A stretch of 64,000 nucleotides of DNA from Neoarius graeffei (lineage: Eukaryota; Chordata; Actinopteri; Siluriformes; Ariidae), in the NCBI RefSeq assembly GCF_027579695.1, contig NC_083571.1:92467686-92531685 (forward strand). The letters run 5' to 3'. Below are positions 56,552-64,000 of the stretch, piece by piece (position 1 is the first letter of the stretch; every line of letters starts with the position of its first letter). The notes beneath the pieces were generated by a model. That model made no database searches. It had not been told where the DNA came from and saw only the letters and a program-made list of their open reading frames with translations. Made by a program: the position numbers and the translations under genes.

Positions 56552-57126
56552 TTTTTTTTTTTTCTCCTCCAGCTTAACACAGATGCAGTTTTGCATGTTT
56601 GAGTACACTGGCATCTTTCAGATGTGTACAGTATGTGTGTGTATATAAGCAACATGTGGTCTCATGCAGAGTCCTTCTCTGCTTCTACGAGTTATTCCGT
56701 GTAATCTCGCGATATTTCGATTTATAATCGATATTAACTTGCCTCACGTGCTCAAGTACAGTATCAGTTGTAAGGCTGCCATTAGCACAGCTGCTGCTGC
56801 TGAAAGATAACAACTGGGTTTGAGTGGAAACGACACTAAAAACACACATTTTGGTGAAGTTGGAGCACTGGTCTGAATTGTAAAGCGGAATGTGTGTTTT
56901 GTCTCTTACTAGGCACTTTTTCCAACCTAAATCCAAGCATTACAAGTCAAGGCAAGCTTGAGTAAATGCACTAGAGGAGCAAGGCCCTTCCTTGTCGTCG
57001 TCCTCCTCCTTCTTTTCCCCCACGTTGATGTGGATAGGTTGAGCCAATGTGATTGAGGGCCCAACAGTGGCAGCTTGGCAGTGCTGAGACTCAAACCCCT
57101 AACCCTCTGATCAGTAGCCAAGAGCC
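56552..57126. other. Intronic or upstream sequence with a repeat fragment
   Basis: Mostly featureless. About 57035-57126 contains a reverse-oriented tRNA-like word (GAGACTCAAACCCCTAACCC) that suggests a decayed SINE. Confidence 0.4.
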
Positions 57127-57130
57127 TTAA

Positions 57131-57857
57131 AGGAACAGTCTACCGTACTTCCATAATGAAATATGTTCTTATCTGAATTGAGACGAGCTGCTCCGTACCT
57201 CTCCGAGCTTTGCGCGACCTCCCAGTCAGTCAGACGCGCTGTCACTCCTGTTAGCAATGTAGCTAGGCTCAGCATGGCCAATGGTATTTTTTGGGGCTGT
57301 AGTTAGATGCGACCAAACTCTTCCACGTTTTTCCTGTTTACATAGGTTTATATGACCAGTGACATGAAACAAAGTTCAGTTACACAAATTGAAACGTGGC
57401 GATTTTCTATGCTATGGAAAGTCCGCACTATAATGGCAGGCGTACTAACACCTTCTGCGCGCTTCGACAGCGCATTGATTACCTTCACTCCTGACTCCGT
57501 GACGGTATCAATGCGCTGTCGAAGCGCGCAGAAGGTGTTAGTACGCCTGCCGTTATAGTGCGGACTTTCCATAGCATAGAAAATCGCCACGTTTCAATTT
57601 TTTTTAACTGAACTTTGTTTCATGTCACTGGTCATATAAACCTATGTAAACAGGAAAAACGTGAAAGAGTTTGGTCGCATCTAACTACAGCCCCAAAAAA
57701 ATACCGTCGGCCATACTGAGCGTAGCTACATTGCTAACAGGAGTAACAGCGCGTCTGACTGACTGGGAGGTCGCGCAAAGCTCGGAGAGGTACGGAGCAG
57801 CTCGTCTCAATTCAGAAAAGAACATATTTCATTATGGAAGTGCGGTGGACTGTTCTT
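57131..57857. mobile_element. TTAA-flanked foldback element, 350-bp hairpin arms
   Basis: The element is flanked by TTAA (57127-57130; 57858-57861) and begins AGGAACAGTCTACCGTACTT. The left arm (57131 to about 57479) is a near-perfect inverse of the right arm (about 57506-57857), leaving a loop of about 26 bp. No coding capacity. TTAA sites suggest mobilisation by a Kolobok- or piggyBac-type transposase. Confidence 0.9.
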
Positions 57858-57903
57858 TTAAAGTGCAATTTTTTTCTTTTATGTATGCATGTCCCTCCCT
57901 CCA

Positions 57904-59147
57904 GGGGCGGCACAGTGGTGTAGTGGTTAGCGCTGTCGCCCCACAGCAAGAAGGTCCGGGTTTGAGCCCCGTGGCCGGCGAGGGCCTTTCTGTGCGGAGT
58001 TTGCATGTTCTCCCCGTGTCCGCATGGGTTTCCTCTGGGTGCTCCGGTTTCCCCCACAGTCCAAAGACATGCAGGTTAGGTTAACTGGTGACTCTAAATC
58101 GGGGTGGGCAATTATTTTTTCCATGGGGCCCCATGAGAAACAGAAAATTTTGCGGAGGGCCGGACCATAAGGCTGAACTAAATTCTGCATAATAATTGTA
58201 TTTCTTTATATAAAGCAATAAATATCATTGTTTTTACAAGCTGCTAAGACTGGTAAGAGTATGGAAAAAACGAGCTTGCCTTACAAAAAATGTCATTTAT
58301 TCAATCAAATTTCCCAAAACAATGGTTAACAAAATGTGAATGTTTGTACCTTTTTTTTTTTTTTTTTTTTTCCAGTCACATTCACCCCAAAACACAAAGA
58401 CATCAAAATATTGTCTTTCTACTCCAAATATCAAAAAAGATACATCAGATTATAATAATGATGCCCACATTTGTAGTCTAATCACCTCATTTGGTGTTTT
58501 TTATTTGTTCAGTGAGAGAAATCTAGTCTCTGTTGGTCTTTAACGAGTGCATCAAAGTCAGGTTGAATGAATGAGGTGGAGATGCGAAGCACAGCTGACA
58601 GATCATCAGTCGATTCGGTGTAGGTATCAGATCTACAGATCGGCTCGGGCTCCGGCGCCTGCTGGTGACGTCACACTTTGTGATTGGCTGGACCGTTTGA
58701 AGGATGACGTACAAGTTTGTGGTTGGTCTGGACAAATTACGGAAGTAGTTATCGCGGGATTAGGTTTCGTGGGATTTCATGTCATGTTCATGTCGCGCGC
58801 ATTGCGTTTTTGTTGAACACAACTTCAAAATAAAAGCAGTGCACATTCATTCCATGCATGAGGTAAAATTAGAAAATACGTTTATTTTGTAATTTCTAAT
58901 TAACCTTACGCGGGCCAGTCAGAATGAACCAAAGGGCCGGATGCGGCCCGCGGGACGGAAAATGCCCAGGTCTGCTCTAAATTGACCGTAGGTGTGAATG
59001 CGAGTATGAATAGTTGTCTGTGTCAGCCCTGTGATGACCTGGCGACTTGTCCAGGGTGTACCCCGCCTTTCGCCCGTAGTCAGCTGGGATAGGCTCCAGC
59101 TTGCCTGCGACCCTGTAGAACAGGATAAAGCGGCTAGAGATAATGAG
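57904..59147 (+). repeat. Main-family SINE split by an hAT-like element
   Basis: Head and body are at 57904-58099, and the remaining 3' part at 58983-59147. The two pieces join cleanly when the insertion is left out. Confidence 0.92.
58100..58974. mobile_element. hAT-like non-autonomous transposon in a SINE
   Basis: An 875-bp insertion with an exact 8-bp duplication, CTCTAAAT (58092-58099; 58975-58982), made from the SINE body. Terminal regions share GGGCCGG-type and TGGGCA words in inverted orientation (CGGGGTGGGCAATTA at the left; the inverse of the right end reads CAGACCTGGGCATTTT). A 20-base T run lies near 58351-58371. No transposase. Confidence 0.82.
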
Positions 59148-59159
59148 ACTGAGAGAAGA

Positions 59160-59455
59160 AACTTTTATTTTGTCACATGCACACTTGAAGCACAGTGAAA
59201 TTTAACCCATCTGAAGCAGTGAACACATCCCAGAGCAGTGGGCAGCCACACTACAGCGCCCAGGGAGCAGTCAGGGGTTAGGTACCTTGCTCAAGGGCAC
59301 TTCAGCCCAAGGCCACCTCATGTTAACCTAACTGCATGTCTTTGGACTGTGGGGGAAACCCATGGGGAGACTGTGCAAACTCGACACAGAAAGGCCCTCG
59401 CCAGCTGCTGGGTTCGAACCCGAAACCTTCTTGCTATGAGGCGACCGTGCTGCCA
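59160..59455 (-). repeat. Variant SINE, minus strand
   Basis: The reverse-oriented head has a B box (GGTTCGAACCC inverse, near 59410) and part of the main-family body (TTTGGACTGTGGGGGAAACC), but a different tail (CATCTGAAGCAGTGAACACA, CAGAGCAGTGGGCAGCC). It shares this tail with the inverted repeat at 49626-50031. Confidence 0.72.
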
Positions 59456-59461
59456 AGGTCA

Positions 59462-60029
59462 TCTATCTACAGCAGGAAATAAAATAAAATGCGTCTGGAA
59501 AAATCCCAAGGGAGTCTGGAGCCAGATTCATGATGTTGCCTGCGGAAGCGCCAGCAGGCTGCGCGAGCTTGCACAGTTTCAGTGCACAGCCTGTGTAGAC
59601 CAAGCGCTCTCATTTCTCTGTCGTTGTCCGGTCTTTTGAGAAATTGAGTACTAATCCCATCAAGATTGGTGTTGCTACACCCTCCTACGATACATCTGTT
59701 AACCATTTTAATAATTATGTGATAACGTTTAAGAAATTTGCAGAAAACCACCAGGTTGTTTTCTCATAAACAAACCAGCGCTGACGTAGGATTCGGAGGG
59801 AGGCGTCCCGCACGTGACGTTACGAAAATCAATGTTTCCCGGGAAATCCAAATGCCAAATTTTTTCAGAGGCGGACCAATTCGCCTCAAATGGCTTGATT
59901 TCAACTGAATTTTTCTGGTATTGCGCAAGGTAAAAAAAATTGCACAAAATGTGACCAGTATTTGACCAAAGTTTAATATAAAATAGAATTACATTGATCT
60001 TGCTCCTGAATTTACCCGTGATATGCACT
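59462..60029 (-). mobile_element. TTAA element with THAP relic (family 2), truncated
   Basis: A minus-strand copy of the element at 8645-9319. The frame reads MVNRCIVGGCSNTNLDGIST before decaying. One end is complete (ATATGCACT, with TTAA at 60030-60033); the other end is lost at the junction with the SINE near 59460. Confidence 0.75.
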
Positions 60030-60033
60030 TTAA

Positions 60034-60465
60034 GCCAGTATCTCAATAGGCTGCGACAGCTTGCGACAAATATTGAACGTCATTCGCGAGAGAGTTTCAA
60101 AAGTGTCTTGAAACATTTGTGGGGATTCTCAATTTCCTCGCATGAGTTGCTGAAACTTTGAACATGTTCAAAAAAACTAGTGCGACACAATTTCTCTCAA
60201 AATAGCCGCACATGCATCGCTGGTGTCGCAAAGCCATCACAAACCCTTCTCAAGTCAGTCTCCGTGAGACAGGAAGTGCGAGTTCAACCAGTATCTCACT
60301 GGGCTGCGACAGCCTGCGACTAGTTGAAGACACAATTGCGATTAAAATATGCGAATATCAATTCCGTGTGATTCCAATTGAAAATTGTCACCTAATTCGC
60401 ATATTTTATCGCAATTGTTGTCTCCAACTAGTCGCAGGCTGTCGCAGCCCAGTGAGATACTGGCT
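60034..60465. mobile_element. TTAA-flanked element with three inverted terminal units
   Basis: The left end GCCAGTATCTCAATAGGCTG and the inverse of the right end (AGCCAGTATCTCACTGGGCT) match. A third copy starts at 60288 and pairs with the right end as a hairpin of about 75-bp arms (60288-60463). TTAA is on both sides (60030-60033 and 60466-60469), and the left TTAA is shared with the neighbouring THAP-relic element. Confidence 0.7.
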
Positions 60466-60518
60466 TTAAACCACTGAGCCACTGTTTGTTTTTTGCGAAT
60501 TGAATTTTTTGCCTTGTA

Positions 60519-60664
60519 TGTGTTTCTTGCTCTGCGTCGCACCTGTTCTCTCTCTAAAATGAGTTTATTCAAAATGTTGCCTTCATTCTTCCAGTTCGCA
60601 CTTCTCTTCTGGACTGGATAACAGGAGCCTAGTGACTTATTTACGTGTAATATTATTTCACTTG
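60519..60664 (+). repeat. Direct duplicate, copy 2
   Basis: Second copy of the segment at 56407-56551, about 4.1 kb away. A SINE begins at its right edge. Confidence 0.85.
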
Positions 60665-61650
60665 GGCGAGTGGCCTAGTGATTAGCGTGTCCACCTCTCG
60701 ATCAGGAGATTGCAAGTTCTGCTCCCGGTCGGGTCATACCAAAGACATGAAAATGGTGCCTACTGCCATCTGGCAAGGCACGCCACAATGCAGATGCGAG
60801 TGGGGAGTCAAACTCTCGCAGTTTCCAGAGGACTAGCCCCCCCACTGTAACCTTAGGCCAAGTTTACATTAGACCGTATCTGTCTCGTTTTCTTCGCGGA
60901 TGCACTGTCCGTTTACATTAAAACGCCGGGAAACGGGAATCCGCCAGGGTCCACGTATTCAATCCAGATCGTGTCTGGTCCGGTGCTGTGTAAACATTGA
61001 GAATACACGGATACGCTGTGCTGAGCTCTAGCTGGCGTCGTCATTGGACGACGTCACTGTGACATCCACCTTCCTGATTCGCTGGCGTTGGTCATGTGAC
61101 GTGACTGCTGAAAAACGGCGCGGACTTCCGCCTTGTATCACCTTTCATTAAAGAGTATAAAAGTATGAAAATACTGCAAATACTGATGCAAATACTGCCC
61201 ATTGTGTAGTTATGATTGTCTTTAGGCTTGCCATCCTTCCACTTGCAAGTGGTAAGTGACGCGCATGCCCGACATGCACTGAGATCACACACACAGCGGC
61301 TCAGTCCCAAATCACTGCTCGTGCGCTATACTTGCGCGCTCTGTGAGCTGCGCAGGGCCGGAGTGCGCACCCTCCAGAGGGCACTCGCTGTTCAGGGCGG
61401 AGTGATTTGGAGCGCAGGATGCCTGCGGAGCCGAGCGTTTCCGTGTATTGGCGTTGCTGTGTGCACGCGAATCGTGTATTGGCGTTGCTGTGTGCACACT
61501 AATCGTTTTAAAAACGTTAATCTGATGATCCGCTGATGCGGTCTAATGTAAACCCCACCTTAGCTATGTAATATAGGCGAGAGGCTGAAGGCTATGAAAT
61601 GGAGATCGGCGCCGCCAAATGTGCCATGAAAGGTGCGGGAAGGGGATATA
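60664..61650 (+). repeat. Second tRNA-derived SINE family, split by a MITE
   Basis: The head reads GGGCGAGTGGCCTAGTGATT with an A box, and a degenerate B box (GCAAGTTCTGCTCCC). The body runs to 60855 and resumes at 61563 with GCTATGTAATATAGGCGAGA and GAGATCGGCGCCGCC. It differs from the main family in body and tail. Confidence 0.78.
60856..61559. mobile_element. MITE with 3-bp TTA duplication (PIF/Harbinger-like)
   Basis: The ends GGCCAAGTTTACATTAGACC and the inverse of the right end, GGTGGGGTTTACATTAGACC, match. TTA flanks both sides (60853-60855; 61560-61562). The 704-bp interior is GC-rich with a 32-bp direct duplication near 61443-61505 (TGTATTGGCGTTGCTGTGTG). A 3-bp TTA site is typical of PIF/Harbinger elements. 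No transposase. Confidence 0.78.
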
Positions 61651-62513
61651 TATAAAATGTACACTTTTTTTTTTTTTTTGGACTGTTTTGTTTTTACTTT
61701 GGTGAAGTTAAACCAGTCATCAGAGGGGAAATTAAAAGCAAATGTGTCTAAATTATATGGGGCTGATTTTCTTTCTAGCCCAGATTCCCATGGTTGTTCA
61801 TTGATTTGTTGTGGGGAATGATTTCAGTCACATGCCTGCGGGGTTTGGTGTCCTTTGAGGCTAATTTATTTAATCACACATCACTGACACCTGCATAACA
61901 ATGTCTTCGGCAGGCACAGGTATTATAAACATGAATCTAGTGGCTTACTTCTCCTTTGGAGTAGGTACAAGAAGTAAATAAACTAAACACCCTGTCCAAT
62001 CAAAGTGCTGCCAGTTTGTCTTTCACTGAGGTTGTCGGTTCCTACATGTATGCGTAATAGTTTTGTCTATATGTGCAATGAGTCCTAGTGTTGTAAGGTG
62101 TAATGACTTCTTATTGATTGGTTGTAGAATTTTTTTTTTTTTTTTTTTTAGCCATCACTGCTAAACACCAGTAAATTTGCTTTGTTAGGAAATGTATTAT
62201 TAAGCTCATGCTGTTTTTGTTTATATATAATTTGTATTTCCCCCTCCTCTTACCTAGTTCTTTCACCAGAGCGCTAGACTTTGCCTACACTGCCAATTTC
62301 CTATAACCAAAGAATAGTCATGGGAGTGATTTTAGACCAATACATTGATCTGATGCATCCGTGTGTGTAGTTTAATCTCATGTGCACGAGGGCAAAAAAA
62401 AATTAACCCATAGCCCAATATCAACACTGTGGAGATACCTGATCTACCTCTCTGCTCATTGTTGTTCTCCCCCCCCCCCCCCCCCCCCCCCCATTTCTCT
62501 CTTGTTTTTACAG
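61651..62513 (+). other. eif5: eif5 intron, 3' part
   Basis: No repeat I can name except homopolymers (T run near 62130-62149). It ends in a 24-base C run at 62469-62492 and then ATTTCTCTCTTGTTTTTACAG, a good splice acceptor. Confidence 0.6.
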
Positions 62514-62599
62514 AGCTGTTGGACAGCTGTTGAAACTTGCTTGGGGGGAGCTTAGTCTACAGGTTTGCCCCTTGGAGCCTCAGTGGCCAAACCATTTTC

Positions 62600-62785
62600 A
62601 TGTCAGAGACAGAGTCTTCTTGCAGTTATTTATGTCATCCTTTCCTTTCTGGACAGAGAATACAAAAAATTGCCAATTCAAGATCTTTTCATCTCGCTGA
62701 TAAATCCTATAGTAAGCCAAAATGTCCGTCAACGTCAACCGTAGCGTCACAGACCAGTTTTACCGGTACAAGATGCCTCGTTTGA
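62600..62785 (+). promoter_or_regulatory. eif5: Overlapping upstream ORF in the eif5 leader
   Basis: The AUG at 62600 opens a 61-codon frame (MSETESSCSYLCHPFL...) that ends at 62785, past the main AUG at 62722 and out of frame with it. Its context is weak (TTCATGT: T at -3, T at +4). In mammals, eIF5 synthesis is known to be limited by upstream AUGs in poor context, and high eIF5 relaxes start selection. The arrangement here would work the same way. It must be bypassed by leaky scanning for eIF5 to be made. Confidence 0.7.
62632..62700 (+). promoter_or_regulatory. eif5: Second upstream ORF in the eif5 leader
   Basis: The AUG at 62632 (TTTATGT, also weak) opens 22 codons and stops at TGA 62698-62700, 21 bases before the main start and in its frame. 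It lies inside the longer upstream ORF. Confidence 0.6.
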
Positions 62786-62793
62786 TTGCTAAG
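62722..62793 (+). CDS. eif5: eIF5, coding exon 1 (residues 1-24)
   Basis: The exon encodes [20 protein letters not shown] and then LIAK, the N-terminus of translation initiation factor 5. Arg15 is the residue known to act as the arginine finger when eIF5 stimulates GTP hydrolysis by eIF2 in the 43S/48S complex in the cytoplasm. The start codon context is AAAATGT, with A at -3, stronger than both upstream AUGs. The start is fixed by the exact family N-terminus. This is the only host gene I can name in the window; the remaining exons lie beyond its right edge. Confidence 0.97.
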
Positions 62794-62886
62794 GTAGGAG
62801 TTAATTGTTTAAAAAAAAATCTCTGTTGTGGTTTTGAAAGATTATTTATATTGTGTTGTGGTTTTTTTTTGTTTTTTTTTTGCAAG

Positions 62887-62968
62887 GTGGAAGGCAAGGG
62901 AAATGGTATCAAGACTGTTATCGTCAACATGGTTGATGTTGCCAAGGCACTGAACAGGCCTCCTACTT
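62887..62968 (+). CDS. eif5: eIF5, coding exon 2 (residues 25-52, split codon)
   Basis: The acceptor TTTTTTTTTGCAAG is followed by [20 protein letters not shown] and ALNRPPT, then one base of a Tyr codon and the donor GTGAGT at 62969. It continues the GTPase-activating N-terminal domain. The preceding intron is only 93 bp and T-rich. Confidence 0.96.
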
Positions 62969-63077
62969 GTGAGTACTGTTTTTAAACGAGGAGTTTTCTT
63001 TTTTTTTTCCTTTCTATAAAGCTTCAATGCAACTTAAGAAGAAAGGAAGTGCTAACACTTAATAATGCTGTCTCTAG

Positions 63078-63250
63078 ATCCAACCAAGTTCTTCGGCTGT
63101 GAGTTGGGAGCCCAAACCCAATTTGATTCAAAGAATGACCGCTACATTGTCAATGGGTCTCATGAGGCAAACAAATTGCAAGACATGCTGGATGGATTCA
63201 TTCGCAAGTTTGTGCTGTGTCCGGAGTGTGACAATCCTGAGACTGATTTG
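63078..63250 (+). CDS. eif5: eIF5, coding exon 3 (residues 52-109)
   Basis: After the acceptor CTCTAG the exon completes Tyr52 and encodes [20 protein letters not shown], then [19 protein letters not shown] and KFVLCPEC, ending at ETDL with the donor GTAAGT at 63251. The CPEC pair gives the first two ligands of the zinc ribbon that closes the GAP domain; the other pair should be in the next exon outside the window. Phase is consistent across all three exons. Confidence 0.97.
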
Positions 63251-64000
63251 GTAAGTATGCTCAAAGTGCACTTGTGTATTTTGTAATGGCTGTAGAAGTA
63301 GGCACTTCTTTTTTTTTTTTTCCCCTTTATGTGAAGGTCCTTGTTGACGTTTGAATTACTTATAAAAGCTACCATTTTCTGAACATTTGGCCATTTCATT
63401 TGCACTGGTGAACCAGGACCCCTGTGTGTTTTGTACCTGTGTTCTGCCAATTTGCACATGTTGCTGAGTATGCAGGTTGCTGCAGGCTCATTCTCAGCAT
63501 GTGACCACAAAGGGGTTTATTCCTGTGCGCCTGAGTGAAATTGCTGTTCATAAGAGCTGACATGACACACAAATTGTTCAAGAGCTTTTGTGGATATGGG
63601 TACAGGTTAGTAAGTGTCTCTAGAAACAGTAATTGAGTTGGTATGACTGACAATAGAGTGCATTGGTACAGACCCAACGGGTCTCCCCTTACTGTCTGTA
63701 CAGAGGCTGTATTTAGTTTGAAAAACAGTGCCAGGTTTGTGTACATTTGTATTCGGGGGTGGTGGAGTCTAGCCTGGTTAGTTTTGCAGTTGTGCTGTCT
63801 GACTCCTGCATAGTCTGTTACGTTAGTCTGGCTAACGCGACAAAGCTCTCCGAGCTATTGGTCTGGCCAAGATATTAAGCCCAACCGTTTCCCAGAGCCC
63901 GTGGTTGACCCGCCTCCCTGAAATGCCTCAGTTTGCTACTGGTCGAAGCCAGAAAAGGCTGTGACGAAGCTTAAACCAATCACATCACTCTTTCCTCTGA
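63251..64000 (+). other. eif5: eif5 intron, runs off the window
   Basis: No coding exon is visible. From about 63765 the sequence (AGTCTGGCTAACGCGAC, then GAAATGCCTCAGTTTGCTAC) looks like the start of a repeat, judged from memory of fish genomes only. Confidence 0.5.

Larger units (their letters stand above)
62514..62793 (+). other. eif5: eif5 exon with the start codon
   Basis: The exon begins after the acceptor CAG at 62511-62513 and ends at AAG|GTAGGA (62793/62794). It holds 208 bases of leader with two upstream AUGs, then the first 24 codons. Both splice sites are consensus and the reading phase continues correctly into the next exon. Confidence 0.88.

Noticed and set aside
61216..61536. 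106-residue plus-strand frame in the GC-rich MITE
   Set aside because: It has no recognisable domain, and the frame follows from high GC content and a direct duplication in the MITE.
62537..62785. Separate protein of 82 residues at the eif5 start exon
   Set aside because: The frame up to 62600 has no AUG. From 62600 it is better explained as an upstream ORF overlapping the eif5 start.

Overview
The window is from a vertebrate nuclear genome, almost certainly a teleost fish. The evidence is one recognisable host gene with introns (the 5' end of eif5, translation initiation factor 5, at the right edge) and a repeat content typical of fish: a Rex3-type RTE LINE, L2/CR1-type LINEs, a Tx1-like L1, several Tc1 families, Gmr1-like Ty3/gypsy elements, and a tRNA-derived SINE with a V-SINE/Mermaid-like body. 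The SINE makes me think of an otophysan such as a catfish, but that is a guess.

Layout. 1-8.2 kb: LINE relics, SINEs, an hAT-like or unclassified DNA element nested in a MITE, and a TTAA-flanked element carrying a THAP zinc-finger exon. 8.3-12.5 kb: a broken Tx1-like L1 with a TTAA element and a SINE inserted in it. 12.5-14.9 kb: an old Tc1 relic split by a second Tc1 copy, itself split by a SINE. 14.9-29.1 kb: an old Gmr1-like element (A, plus strand) split by a second copy of the same lineage (B, minus strand, LTRs and 5-bp target duplication intact) and by a TG...CA-bounded insertion that holds an intact Rex3 and a SINE. 29.1-39.0 kb: two complete Tc1 elements of different families with open DD34E transposases, a Tc1 relic and a two-ORF LINE on the minus strand. 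39.2-44.1 kb: a MITE, an L2-like LINE split by a THAP-relic element, and SINEs. 44.1-49.1 kb: an intact Gmr1-like retrotransposon (C) with a single 1421-codon polyprotein in the order gag-PR-IN-RT-RH. 49.6-55.6 kb: an inverted repeat, an hAT-like element nested in another, then a four-copy tandem array of a roughly 650-bp compound SINE/LINE unit. 55.7-64 kb: the eif5 5' region, with candidate promoter and untranslated exons, introns full of nested MITEs and SINEs (including a 727-bp near-perfect hairpin), then three coding exons encoding residues 1-109.

Functionally, only eif5 is a host gene. Its leader has an upstream AUG in a weak context that overlaps the main start out of frame, which fits the known autoregulation of eIF5 translation. 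Everything else is mobile DNA. Many insertions can be ordered in time from target-site duplications. The autonomous elements that look open here are Gmr1-like C, Rex3 and the two Tc1 copies; the SINEs and MITEs depend on enzymes supplied in trans. I saw no CRISPR array, operon or new defence-type system.
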